From contig JAWLEB010000022.1 in the NCBI GenBank assembly GCA_041686375.1, positions 1-45,928 on the forward strand: a stretch of DNA of 45,928 nt, given 5' to 3'. Within the stretch, counting starts at the first letter, position 1. The number at the start of each line of letters is the position of its first letter. Below, piece by piece: positions 33,912 to 42,879 of this stretch. This DNA is from JAGXLC01 sp041686375. Lineage in GTDB: Bacteria > Bacteroidota > Bacteroidia > Bacteroidales > UBA12077. The notes beneath the pieces are model-generated. The model made no database searches. It saw nothing but the letters and a program-made list of their open reading frames with translations, and had not been told where the DNA came from. Both the position numbers and the translations under genes were made by a program.

Positions 33912-34793
33912 TTATTGATAGACCTCATTTTTAGAGGCGGACAGCGTATTCTGCAGCAAGGATACAATAGTCATTGGTCCGACTCCCCCAGGAACAGGAG
34001 TTATGTGGCTAACCTTATCCTTCACTTCATCAAAAAGGACATCTCCCTTTAATTTCCAACCGGATTTTGTCTTGTCAGACTTTTCCCTGTGGATTCCCAC
34101 ATCAATAACTACAGCTCCTTCTTTGACCATATCGGGAGTCACGAATCCCTTTTTGCCAATTGCCACAATAAGAATATCTGCCTGTGAAGTTATCTCTTTA
34201 AGATTTTGGGTTCTGGAGTGACATACTGTAACGGTTGCATTGCCGGGTACAGCCTTCTGTATCATCAGATTAGCAACAGGTTTGCCAACGATATTGCTTC
34301 TGCCAAGCACAACACAGTGTTTTCCTTCGGTATCTATATTATATCTTCTAAAAAATTCAAGTATTCCGGCAGGAGTAGCGGAAAGATATGCAGGCAGACC
34401 AATTACCATTCTTCCCATGTTGATGGGGTGAAAACCATCAACATCCTTTTTAGGATCTATGGCATCGATAATCTTTTGGTCATCGATATGACCGGGTAAG
34501 GGAAGCTGAACAATAAAACCATCTATATCATCATCTTCATTGAACTCATTAACCTTATCCAAAAGCTCATCTTGCTTTATATCTGCTTCATAGCGAAAAA
34601 CCGTAGATTTAAAACCTACTTGTTTACACGACTTTTCCTTATGCGCAACATATGTTTCGCTTGCTCCATCGTGGCCAACTAAAATTGCAGCCAGGTGAGG
34701 AATTTTGCCTCCCTCTTCTTCAATTTTCTTAACTTTCTCAGCAATTTCTTCTTTTATCTGTGCTGAAAGTTTTTTACCATCAATTAGTTCCAT
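33912..34793 (-). CDS. folD: Bifunctional methylenetetrahydrofolate dehydrogenase/cyclohydrolase
   Basis: Residues from Met at 34793 (MELIDGKKLSAQIK) give a 293-residue enzyme; the frame opens earlier at 34820, but that would overlap ffh. AAILVGHDGASETYVAHKEK holds the Tyr and catalytic Lys, GFIVQLPLPGHIDDQKIIDAI and PKKDVDGFHPINMGRM the substrate loop, and VVLGRSNIVGKPVANLMI the NADP site. DVGIHREK and HITPVPGGVGPMT close the domain. It interconverts 5,10-methylene- and 10-formyl-tetrahydrofolate in the cytoplasm, supporting one-carbon and purine synthesis. It starts 13 bases after ffh. Confidence 0.96.
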   Translation of the reverse strand: MELIDGKKLSAQIKEEIAEKVKKIEEEGGKIPHLAAILVGHDGASETYVAHKEKSCKQVGFKSTVFRYEADIKQDELLDKVNEFNEDDDIDGFIVQLPLPGHIDDQKIIDAIDPKKDVDGFHPINMGRMVIGLPAYLSATPAGILEFFRRYNIDTEGKHCVVLGRSNIVGKPVANLMIQKAVPGNATVTVCHSRTQNLKEITSQADILIVAIGKKGFVTPDMVKEGAVVIDVGIHREKSDKTKSGWKLKGDVLFDEVKDKVSHITPVPGGVGPMTIVSLLQNTLSASKNEVYQ

Positions 34794-34806
34794 ATTATTA
34801 ATAATT

Positions 34807-36147
34807 TTACATTTTACCACCCATAGACTGTAAATTCTGCATCATATTCTTCATTCCTTTACCATTCTTCATCTTCTTCATCATCTTCCGCATTTCCGTA
34901 AATTGTTTCATTAAACGGTTTACTTCCTGTACACTGTTCCCGCTACCGTCAGCTATTCTTTTTCTCCGGCTGCCGTTAAGCAACTTAGGATTTTGCCTTT
35001 CTTCTGGTGTCATAGAATAAATAATAGCCTCGATGCCCTTGAAAGCATCATCATCCATATCAATATTTCTTAAAGCCTTACCCATGCCCGGAATCATAGA
35101 TGCTAAATCCTTAAAATTCCCCATTTTCTTAATCTGGCGAATCTGGGACAGGAAATCATCGAAATCAAAATCCTCCTGGGCAATTTTTTTATTTAGTTTC
35201 TGAGCCTCTTTTTCGTCATACTGCTCTTGTGCCTTTTCAACCAGAGAAACAATATCCCCCATGCCCAGAATCCGGTCAGCCATACGATCAGGATAAAAAA
35301 CATCAATATTCTCCATCTTTTCTCCTGTACCAACAAATTTTATGGGTTTATTAACAACTGCCCGTATGGAAAGCGCAGCACCACCGCGTGTATCACCGTC
35401 AAGCTTTGTGAGTATAACCCCTTCATAATCCAGCCTGTTGTTAAACTCTTTGGCGGTATTAACCGCATCCTGACCTGTCATGGCATCTACTACAAACAAA
35501 GTTTCATTCGGCTCCACAGCCTTTTTTATTCCGGCAACCTCGTTCATCATCTGCTCGTCAATTGCTAAGCGACCGGCAGTGTCAATAATAACCAGGTCGT
35601 TACCATCCTTTTTCGCCTGTTTAATAGCGTTTTTAGCTATTTTAACAGGCTCCTTACTATCTTCCTGAGTATAAACCGGAATATCAATTTGCTCTCCAAC
35701 TACTTTTAACTGGTCTATTGCAGCAGGTCTGTAAACATCGCATGCCACCAGTAATGGATTTTTTCCTTTTTTGGATTTTAAAAACTTCCCCAGCTTTCCC
35801 GTAAAAGTAGTTTTACCAGAACCCTGCAATCCGGCAAGCAAAATTACTGATGGGTTGCCTGAAAGATCAGGTTCCTCTGCCGTTCCACCCATTAAACCGG
35901 CTAACTCATCATGGATGAGTTTAACCATTAACTCTCCTGGTTTCACAGACTCTACAACCTTTTGGCCAATGGCTTTTTCTTTAACGGTATCGGTAAAATC
36001 TTTTGCGATCTTATAATTAACGTCTGCATCCAACAATGCCCGACGAACATCTTTTAAAGTTTCTGCAATATTAACTTCGGAAATTCTACCTTGTCCCTTG
36101 AGTATCTTAAATGATTGTTCTAACCTATCCGTAAGACTTTCAAACAT
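34807..36147 (-). CDS. ffh: Signal recognition particle protein Ffh (SRP54)
   Basis: A 446-residue GTPase with N, G and M domains. In the G domain are LLAGLQGSGKTTFTGKL (P-loop), LVACDVYRPAAIDQL, VIIDTAGRLAID, TKLDGDTRGGAALS and PIKFVGTGEKMENIDVF. The methionine-rich M domain spans about 325-446, with MGNFKDLASMIPGMGKAL and a C-terminal run of Met/Lys (MKKMKNGKGMKNMMQNLQ). It recognises signal sequences of nascent membrane proteins and delivers ribosomes to FtsY. It begins an operon with folD and fkbM. Confidence 0.97.
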   Translation of the reverse strand: MFESLTDRLEQSFKILKGQGRISEVNIAETLKDVRRALLDADVNYKIAKDFTDTVKEKAIGQKVVESVKPGELMVKLIHDELAGLMGGTAEEPDLSGNPSVILLAGLQGSGKTTFTGKLGKFLKSKKGKNPLLVACDVYRPAAIDQLKVVGEQIDIPVYTQEDSKEPVKIAKNAIKQAKKDGNDLVIIDTAGRLAIDEQMMNEVAGIKKAVEPNETLFVVDAMTGQDAVNTAKEFNNRLDYEGVILTKLDGDTRGGAALSIRAVVNKPIKFVGTGEKMENIDVFYPDRMADRILGMGDIVSLVEKAQEQYDEKEAQKLNKKIAQEDFDFDDFLSQIRQIKKMGNFKDLASMIPGMGKALRNIDMDDDAFKGIEAIIYSMTPEERQNPKLLNGSRRKRIADGSGNSVQEVNRLMKQFTEMRKMMKKMKNGKGMKNMMQNLQSMGGKM

Positions 36148-36181
36148 ATTCTTCTATCTTTAATTTTTTATTTTTGACCTA

Positions 36182-36209
36182 CAAAATTAATAAAATTATG
36201 TAATCACAA
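36182..36209 (-). promoter_or_regulatory. Promoter of the ffh-folD-fkbM operon
   Basis: On the minus strand TTG (36209-36207) and TAATTTTG (36189-36182) are separated by 17 bases, matching the Bacteroidota -33/-7 pattern; the -7 element ends 35 bases before the ffh ATG. It is the best-formed housekeeping promoter seen in the window. Confidence 0.65.
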
Positions 36210-36346
36210 GAACAGTATTGATTATATATAAAACGTCCTGTAAATTAAATTTGTTTATTTTTATGAATAATGAATAGAATAATCGTTTTAATTACAAACA
36301 TTTATCCACTGATTAAAAGAACAAAATACGATAAAGCAATATCTAA

Positions 36347-37354
36347 ATGAACAATCCTCTGATCTCTGTAATACTGCCGTTCTTTAATGCCGGAAAAAGT
36401 TTATCCAGATCCATAGCCAGCATTGCCCATCAAACGTATGAAAATATAGAAATCATCTTAATTAATAACAACTCTACAGACGACAGTCTTTCAATAGCTT
36501 ATGGATGGGTAAAAAAGGATGATCGGATCAGAATTATTAATGAACCCCGCCAGGGCGTAGCTTTTGCTTCCAATGCAGGATCCAAAGAAGCAAAAGGAAC
36601 GTATATTGCCCGTATGGACGCGGACGATGAAACGCTCCCCGACCGGCTGAAAATACAGGCAGATTTTTTAGAAAAAAATCCGGATATTGATGCAGTAGGC
36701 GGTTTGGTTGAGTATACAGGCAAGGTTGCAAAGAATGAAGGCATGAAAAAGTATGTAGACTGGGCCAATAAAATTATTACTGCAGGCGAAATAAAAATAA
36801 ACCGATTCATTGATTTGCCGGTTATCAATCCAACAGCAATGTGGAGAAAAGAAGCAGAAAAAAAATATGGATTATTCGTTCATGGAGATTTTCCGGAAGA
36901 TTATGAAATGTGGCTTCGCTGGATGGCTCAAGGAGCAAATATAGCTAAGGTTAATCATATTATCCTGAAATGGCATGACTCTGAAAATAGGTTGACACGT
37001 ACAAACCCTTCATACCGTGATGAAGCTTTCTACATGGTCAAAACTAAATATTTGTATAGCTGGCTGCAAAAGAGGAATCCATTGTATCCGAGCGTGAATG
37101 TTTGGGGAGCCAGTAAAATTTCAAGAAAAAGAGCAAAAATGCTGGAAAACCTCGGAATTAATATCGATAATTACATCGACATTAAAAAGACAAGGCAAAT
37201 CGATACAAACATCATCTACCACAAAGATATTCCACCTCCGGGCAAGATGTTTATTCTTGTGTATGTAAGACAATGGAACGCAAAAAAACAAATAAAACAG
37301 TTCTTACAATCACGTGGCTATTCAGAAGGAAAGGATTATCTCTTCATATCTTGA
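36347..37354 (+). CDS. Family 2 glycosyltransferase with an added C-terminal domain
   Basis: A 335-residue protein. The GT-A catalytic domain (about 1-240) has SVILPFFNAGKSLSRSI, EIILINNNSTDDS and the metal-binding YIARMDADDETLPDRLKIQ with its DxD (Asp-Ala-Asp), then FPEDYEMWLRWMAQG. A further segment (about 248-335) begins NVWGASKISRKRAKMLENLG and continues YIDIKKTRQID, ending in GYSEGKDYLFIS; it looks like a compact Rossmann-like domain resembling the nucleotide-binding folds attached to some sugar transferases. No membrane span. The sugar and acceptor are unknown, and no other sugar genes sit nearby. It is divergent from ffh. Confidence 0.87.
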   Translation: MNNPLISVILPFFNAGKSLSRSIASIAHQTYENIEIILINNNSTDDSLSIAYGWVKKDDRIRIINEPRQGVAFASNAGSKEAKGTYIARMDADDETLPDRLKIQADFLEKNPDIDAVGGLVEYTGKVAKNEGMKKYVDWANKIITAGEIKINRFIDLPVINPTAMWRKEAEKKYGLFVHGDFPEDYEMWLRWMAQGANIAKVNHIILKWHDSENRLTRTNPSYRDEAFYMVKTKYLYSWLQKRNPLYPSVNVWGASKISRKRAKMLENLGINIDNYIDIKKTRQIDTNIIYHKDIPPPGKMFILVYVRQWNAKKQIKQFLQSRGYSEGKDYLFIS

Positions 37355-37425
37355 AATCAATTTAACCTGTATTATTATTCATAAAAAAGCTAAATCCAAA
37401 ATAACGATAGTGTTAATATCCTGAA

Positions 37426-37457
37426 AAAACCGGATCAAAAAGTATGACCCGGTTTTT
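37426..37457. terminator. Terminator between the glycosyltransferase and lipoprotein genes
   Basis: AAAACCGGATCA (37426-37437) pairs with TGACCCGGTTTT (37445-37456) except for one A-C mismatch, with a 7-base loop and T residues after the stem. It sits between convergent genes and could act in both directions. Confidence 0.75.
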
Positions 37458-37506
37458 AGAAAGGCAACTATGAAAACCAACAATTAGGAATATTAGCTGT
37501 ATGATG

Positions 37507-37929
37507 TCATTGTATACTCTTAAAATAATCTGTCCCCTCACCGTAAGTTTCTATAGAGTCTTTCCACTGAACTTCCAGCTTCTCTCCGTATAAATACCCC
37601 TCTCCCAGTTGCAATGAACCATTCATCGACTCTAATCTAATCATACTATCTTTAATGTCATATTTACCAATGCTGCGAAATGTACTTCCCGAATATTCAA
37701 ATGTTTTCCGAAGTTCAAACTCATTGTCTTCAAGAAAAAACAACTCACTCTTCTGATGATTTTCTACTTTGGGTTCGCCATCATTACTTACCATGAACCA
37801 ACTTGTTCCCTGAATATCCTTTTGGTGAAGATTAATATCAATATCAGACCTTGAATCATTCTCGCATGAAGGTAAAAAAACTGTAAATAAAAAAGCTACA
37901 ACTATTCCTAAAAATCCCTGATATGACAT
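37507..37929 (-). CDS. Putative lipoprotein, lipocalin-like
   Basis: A 140-residue secreted protein. The N-terminal hydrophobic stretch (about 6-20) ends in FLPSC, a lipobox, so Cys22 would be lipid-modified; ENDSRSD follows, and the Bacteroidota-type acidic start after the Cys may favour outer-leaflet display. The remainder is beta-rich: IQGTSWFMVSNDGE near 39-52 and the repeated short strands YDIKDSMIRLE, LEVQWKD recall small lipocalin-like domains. No family member is recognised with certainty. It faces the glycosyltransferase. Confidence 0.75.
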   Translation of the reverse strand: MSYQGFLGIVVAFLFTVFLPSCENDSRSDIDINLHQKDIQGTSWFMVSNDGEPKVENHQKSELFFLEDNEFELRKTFEYSGSTFRSIGKYDIKDSMIRLESMNGSLQLGEGYLYGEKLEVQWKDSIETYGEGTDYFKSIQ

Positions 37930-38226
37930 AACGAATTAAATATCAATTTATTATGTTACATTTGTTACTTGTCATATTTCTGTCCGCCGGTGATAATCCA
38001 ATCTAGAACAACCGGAGAACCGATCATGGACAGTTAATATGTTCATCTTAAACAAGATTACGAATAAAAAAAAGGAGGGTTAACAAAACACCGCTCCTCT
38101 TTTATTCATTTTTGACGAACAAATCATAGCACAGTATAAAAATACTTATTGGGTAGGTAAATAAATTTTCCGTATAAACTGTTGACTATAAGAAATATAA
38201 GAAGAATACCAACACAAAAAACTGCT

Positions 38227-38988
38227 CTACTTCTTTTTACACTTAACAACCAATGGAAGATGACCCTTTTTTAAAGGTGTTTTATCAAAATCGCCATAAA
38301 AATATACATCCCCAAAACCACTGTCTTCCAGCATAAATTTCAAATCAAGCTTTTGAATAGGGAACAATGATATGGAATTTTCTATTATCTTATCCTCACC
38401 TTTAACAGTCAGTTTTGTTGAAAACTCAATAAACTCTGAATTTTCAGGGTAGTCATAATATCGTTCAAAACGGACATAATCATTATCTATAACAGGTAAT
38501 GCTTCAATTTGATTTTCAAGAATATAGTCATAATTTAAAATCTGAATAGTTAAATGAGCATTTTTCTTTAATACGTAAGAAACAACTTTAAAGAAATTTT
38601 CAATGTTTTCATAAGATAACAAATGGGGTAAAGTATTTCCGAAGCAAATAGCTAAATCAAATTGTTCTCCATCAAAAAAACCAGATAGACTTTCCATATC
38701 CAGTTCTCTGAATTGCGGATACTGATCCAGTCCCATTCCTCGTTTTTTATCTATCGCTGTTAAAATCATCTCCTCGTCAGAATCAATAGCAAATACAGGT
38801 TTATTCTCTCTGGCTAATTCCAATGCCAGATTTCCAGTACCACAACCAACATCGAGAATTGAAGTAATATTTTCTTCCTGGATCAAATTTTTTACAAAAT
38901 TTGCCTGACTTGAATTAAAAGGAAAAATATAATCATAATATTTACTTATACTAGCGTAAAAAGCTTTTTTATTGTTCATAAGGTACAT
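38227..38988 (-). CDS. Class I SAM-dependent methyltransferase
   Basis: A 253-residue protein with ITSILDVGCGTGNLALELA (about 36-55), the SAM-binding glycine loop, FAIDSDEEMI as the acidic strand-2 end, and FDLAICFGNTLPHL (about 110-123) as the motif-II region. It begins FYASISKYYDYIFPF, as in methyltransferases acting on small metabolites. The substrate cannot be told. It stands alone, with nearly 300 bases on either side; in the downstream 297 bases I see nothing but a weak 5-bp inverted repeat. Confidence 0.88.
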   Translation of the reverse strand: MYLMNNKKAFYASISKYYDYIFPFNSSQANFVKNLIQEENITSILDVGCGTGNLALELARENKPVFAIDSDEEMILTAIDKKRGMGLDQYPQFRELDMESLSGFFDGEQFDLAICFGNTLPHLLSYENIENFFKVVSYVLKKNAHLTIQILNYDYILENQIEALPVIDNDYVRFERYYDYPENSEFIEFSTKLTVKGEDKIIENSISLFPIQKLDLKFMLEDSGFGDVYFYGDFDKTPLKKGHLPLVVKCKKK

Positions 38989-39237
38989 TTTTTAAAAGAT
39001 AAACATAATTACAATATTACAAAAAATATATTTTCATGTTTAGCCAAATTAATTATAAACACAGCAAAATTCTATTATAACTTGCGAATATGGATGGGTA
39101 AATCGAAAAAATATTGTATAACCGGATAAACCTAATTGTCCCATAAAGATAACAAGTCTTAATTCAATAACACCAATTTTCTATACCAAACTTACCTAAA
39201 AATTCCTTATCTTAGTTTTAACCAAAAAAAATTAACA

Positions 39238-39876
39238 ATGCCAAAATATCCCAAACAAGATCTTATATGGTACAAATTTTTGGCCGGGTTTATATACGAA
39301 TATGAATCCCTTTCTGCCAGTGGAAATGAAACCATCCGTATCCATATGGAAAATGTTCTCAACAAGTTGGATAATCTTGCAAATGATCCACTCGTTCAGC
39401 GTAAAGAACCCGCCACATTACCTGTAGTCTCATATTTAAAAGAAGCGATTATAAGAGAAATAGACCGCAATAATACACCTATTTTTCAGGCTATTAAAGA
39501 AATAAGGAAAAATTTATCCTGGGAATATGGCTACAATAAGATGCCCGAAGATTTAAAAACAAAATATGGCTATTGTGAAATTATAGGGCCAAACGGTAAT
39601 CTCTACTCAGATCAAATCATTTCGGGTATTATGTTGTTAGCCCCCGGTTGCCATTACCCAAATCACAAACATGAAAATATAGAAGAATCATATATCTGCC
39701 TCAGTGGCGAGGTGAGTGTGAACAATACTGGAGTGTTCAGAACAAATAGCCTCATATATACAGCGCCGGGAGAATTACACCAACTGACTACTGGTAAATT
39801 TTATTCCTGTCTGCTCTTATTTTCATGGGTCGGTACTCCTGAAGTCTTAAGCAATTATAAATTAACTTTCAAGTAG
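39238..39876 (+). CDS. DMSP-lyase-family cupin protein
   Basis: A 212-residue protein: a helical N-terminal region (about 1-105) and a C-terminal cupin barrel. The barrel shows SGIMLLAPGCHYPNHKHE (129-146), then NIEESYICLSGEV (147-159), and APGELHQLTT (176-185). The likely metal ligands are His143, His145, Glu149 or Glu150 and His181, with Tyr152 at the position of the catalytic Tyr of DddQ/DddL-type DMSP lyases. That layout (helical cap, HxH, EE-x-Y, late His) fits the DMSP_lyase family better than generic cupins. Known members cleave dimethylsulfoniopropionate to dimethyl sulfide and acrylate. Substrate here is unproven; no acrylate-use genes lie nearby. Confidence 0.75.
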   Translation: MPKYPKQDLIWYKFLAGFIYEYESLSASGNETIRIHMENVLNKLDNLANDPLVQRKEPATLPVVSYLKEAIIREIDRNNTPIFQAIKEIRKNLSWEYGYNKMPEDLKTKYGYCEIIGPNGNLYSDQIISGIMLLAPGCHYPNHKHENIEESYICLSGEVSVNNTGVFRTNSLIYTAPGELHQLTTGKFYSCLLLFSWVGTPEVLSNYKLTFK

Positions 39877-40140
39877 TTTTCGTGATTACCCTCTTGCTTC
39901 AATCCTGTAATGCCCCAAAAAATTAGTAGTTTCTTCATAAATGTATGGTTTTAGGGTAACTTGCTAAAAATACTAAAAAAAAACAATATAATTTCTATAA
40001 AATTCTGTGAGGCAGGGAAGAATATGTATAATATTTGAAAAAGATAAATTCACGGAAAAGGGTAAACTTGTTTCTATTCTTTTACTTCTATTTTCATATT
40101 TTTTTCTACATTTATGTAAATATTTTTGACACCCGGTCCT

Positions 40141-41520
40141 ATGATTATACCAGGAAAACTTCTTATTGTTGATGATGACAAGGGCGTTCTCCGCTCATTG
40201 GAATTATTGCTCGACAAAATTGTTGGTTTTACAGAAACCATAACTACTCCAAACCAATTGCCGGAAAAGCTGCGCGTATATAAACCAGATCTGGTGTTAC
40301 TGGATATGAATTTTACCGCAGGAAAAAACACAGGCAACGAAGGTTTATTCTGGCTTCGGGAAATAAAAAAAACGGATCCTGACATTATCGTCATTTTATT
40401 CACTGCCTATGCAGATATTGATTTGGCTGTTAAAGGAATGAGAGAAGGTGCCATGGACTTCATAGTTAAACCCTGGAATAATGACAAACTGATCAATACA
40501 TTAAAAACAGCCTATCAGCTAAAAGTTGGCCAGACCAAAATCCGGAAACTGAGCAAAGAAAACCAAACATTACGGAACGAATTAAGCAAAAATGATTTTA
40601 AAATCATTGGAGAGTCCGAAGTTATGAATGAAATTATAAAACTTTCGGATAAAATTGCCGGAACGGATACCAATGTGTTGATCACAGGAGAAAATGGCAC
40701 AGGTAAAGAACTGATAGCACGCTATATTCATTATCATTCAAACCGATCATCGGGACCCCTGATAAATGTTGACCTCACCACGATTAGTGAGCAATTATTT
40801 GAAAGTGAGCTTTTTGGCCATGTCAAGGGTGCTTTTACGGATGCAAAAGAAGACAGGACAGGAAGACTGGAAGCTGCTGGTGGAGGTACAATATTCCTTG
40901 ATGAAATTGGAAATCTGCCACTAGCCATGCAGGCCAAATTGCTAGCCGTATTGCAGAACAGGCAAATCACCCCGGTTGGTTCAAACAATCAAATTCCTAT
41001 TGATATTCGCCTCATCAGTGCAACAAATAAAAACCTGGAAACACAAATCGACCAGGGATTATTCCGGGAAGATCTGTATTACCGCATCAATACAATCAGA
41101 CTTGAACTCCCACCATTAAGAAAAAGAGATGAAGATGCTATTATCCTGGCGGAGTATTACCTTGACTATTACTCAACACAATACAACAAGCCCAATTTGA
41201 AATTAACAAAAAATACAAAAGATGAGATAATGCAATATCATTGGCCTGGTAATGTGAGAGAACTTAAGCATAGTCTGGAAAAAGCTGTTATACTCTGCGA
41301 AACGGATGAAATAAAACCGGAGGAACTTTTCTTCAATACAAAAAAGCACCCCCAAGAAAAAGACCGATGGCCGCTTAAATTTGAAGAAATTGAAAAAAAA
41401 GCCATCCTGCGTGCCCTGGCAAACCAAAATGGCATATTATCCGAAGCAGCCAAAGAACTGGGACTGACAAGACAGACCCTTTATAACAAACTTAAAAAAT
41501 ACCATATTGATACCAAGTAA
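40141..41520 (+). CDS. Sigma-54-dependent response regulator (NtrC family)
   Basis: A 459-residue protein from ATG 40141 (an in-frame TTG at 40126 is less likely). Receiver: KLLIVDDDKG (6-15), phosphoacceptor Asp55 in LVLLDMNFT, and DFIVKPWN with the Lys. AAA+ domain: ITGENGTGKELIAR (Walker A), GGGTIFLDEIGNLPLAMQ (Walker B), and the sigma-54 loop reading GAFTDA instead of GAFTGA, a variant seen in other Bacteroidota proteins. A C-terminal Fis-type helix-turn-helix includes EAAKELGLTRQTLYNKLKKY. Phosphorylated, it should bind upstream sites and activate sigma-54 polymerase. Its kinase gene follows 15 bases later. A near-consensus sigma-54 promoter lies 4 kb away before the permease gene. Confidence 0.95.
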   Translation: MIIPGKLLIVDDDKGVLRSLELLLDKIVGFTETITTPNQLPEKLRVYKPDLVLLDMNFTAGKNTGNEGLFWLREIKKTDPDIIVILFTAYADIDLAVKGMREGAMDFIVKPWNNDKLINTLKTAYQLKVGQTKIRKLSKENQTLRNELSKNDFKIIGESEVMNEIIKLSDKIAGTDTNVLITGENGTGKELIARYIHYHSNRSSGPLINVDLTTISEQLFESELFGHVKGAFTDAKEDRTGRLEAAGGGTIFLDEIGNLPLAMQAKLLAVLQNRQITPVGSNNQIPIDIRLISATNKNLETQIDQGLFREDLYYRINTIRLELPPLRKRDEDAIILAEYYLDYYSTQYNKPNLKLTKNTKDEIMQYHWPGNVRELKHSLEKAVILCETDEIKPEELFFNTKKHPQEKDRWPLKFEEIEKKAILRALANQNGILSEAAKELGLTRQTLYNKLKKYHIDTK

Positions 41521-41535
41521 AAAATAATCCTCCTG

Positions 41536-42879
41536 ATGGTAAAAAAGAAGTTTCACCTCTACATAATTGCTCATATACTCGTCCTTATAGGTCTGACTAT
41601 CTTTCTAACCTACAATATACAGCAGGAGGAGAAACTCTTTACCCTTACCGGAACCAGTATCTTAATTTTTCTTGTAAGCCTCAATCTTCTCAAACAAACA
41701 AACAGGTTGAACAAAAATATTCTGAGCTTCTTCGATTCAATAAAATATGAAGATTACACCTTCAGACTGAAGGAAAAGCAAGATAAAGATCATAAAAATC
41801 TCGCTAATCATTTGGATCAGTTGAATAATATGCTTTCAGAAGTGAGAATAGAGCATGAAATAAAATCCCACTATCTGAATACCATTGTTGAGCATATAAC
41901 AGTAGGACTTATTGCCATAAAATCTGATGGTGAAGTGGATTTTTTCAATGCAGCAGCACAGAAATTGTTACATCTACACAGGATCAGCCATATCGAAACT
42001 ATATCAAGCACCTATCCTGAGTTTGGTAACATTCTGCAAACCATTAAACCAGGTCAGCAAAAGTTGATTAAACTAAAAACACCAGAGGAAATAAAATACA
42101 TCACTTTAAAAGCGTCAAATTTTTATTCCCGAAACCAATTAATTAAACTCTTTACTTTTCAGGATATTCAAAAGGAAATAGAAGAAACTGAAGCAGAAAC
42201 ATGGAAAAAACTAATTCGTGTACTTACCCATGAAATAAACAATTCCATGTCTCCCATCCACTCTCTTGCAGATTCATTAAATCATGCACTAAATGACACT
42301 GAAGAAATTCAGTCACCTCTAAAAAATAAGGCACTGGAAAGTCTTCAAATAATTCGTGAACGTAGTCAGGGTTTGCTTGAATTTGTTGATAAGTTCCGAA
42401 ATATGACACCCAAAAGTGAGTTACATAAAGAACTTTTTCCTTTAAATGAATTGTTCTACCGGGTACGCATTATAGCCGGAGAATATGCAGCACATTCACG
42501 TGGTATATCAATTAATAGTTCTATATATCCTGACGCTCTTGAACTTAATGCAGATAAGCAGTATGTAGAACAAATTCTAATCAACCTGGTTAAGAATGCC
42601 ATGGAGGCCATTCCGGAAAATATCCAGGGAAGTATTGAATTGAAAGCCTTTCGGAATATGGATCAAATTGTAATAGAAATCACCGATAATGGTAATGGCA
42701 TAGATGAAGAAGAACGTGAAAAGATCTTTACACCTTTTTATTCAACAAAAAAACAGGGTTCAGGAATAGGCCTGAGTCTGTCCCGCCAGATCATGTTGAT
42801 GCATGGCGGGCATATCTCTCTCCATTCTGAACCCGGCAGACAAACAATATTCAGTCTGCATTTCCCTTCTCACTCATAG
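41536..42879 (+). CDS. Sensor histidine kinase partnered with the sigma-54 regulator
   Basis: A 447-residue kinase. Two membrane spans (about 9-26 and 38-52) enclose a very short outside loop, so it probably senses from the membrane or cytoplasm. HAMP-like and PAS-like segments come next (about 55-210). RVLTHEINNSMSPI carries the phosphorylated His232, followed by the ATPase domain with NLVKNAMEAI, ITDNGNGI and KQGSGIGLSLSRQI. The layout resembles NtrY/NtrB-type kinases. It is translated just after the regulator, so the two form one signalling pair. Its end overlaps the convergent permease gene by 10 bases. Confidence 0.95.
   Translation: MVKKKFHLYIIAHILVLIGLTIFLTYNIQQEEKLFTLTGTSILIFLVSLNLLKQTNRLNKNILSFFDSIKYEDYTFRLKEKQDKDHKNLANHLDQLNNMLSEVRIEHEIKSHYLNTIVEHITVGLIAIKSDGEVDFFNAAAQKLLHLHRISHIETISSTYPEFGNILQTIKPGQQKLIKLKTPEEIKYITLKASNFYSRNQLIKLFTFQDIQKEIEETEAETWKKLIRVLTHEINNSMSPIHSLADSLNHALNDTEEIQSPLKNKALESLQIIRERSQGLLEFVDKFRNMTPKSELHKELFPLNELFYRVRIIAGEYAAHSRGISINSSIYPDALELNADKQYVEQILINLVKNAMEAIPENIQGSIELKAFRNMDQIVIEITDNGNGIDEEEREKIFTPFYSTKKQGSGIGLSLSRQIMLMHGGHISLHSEPGRQTIFSLHFPSHS

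Noticed and set aside
34003..34499. Frames on the plus strand opposite folD
   Set aside because: FolD motifs on the minus strand account for the whole stretch.
39877..40140. TGGTTTTAGGGTAACTTGCT as a sigma-54 promoter for the regulator gene
   Set aside because: The GG and GC elements are about four bases too far apart for sigma-54.
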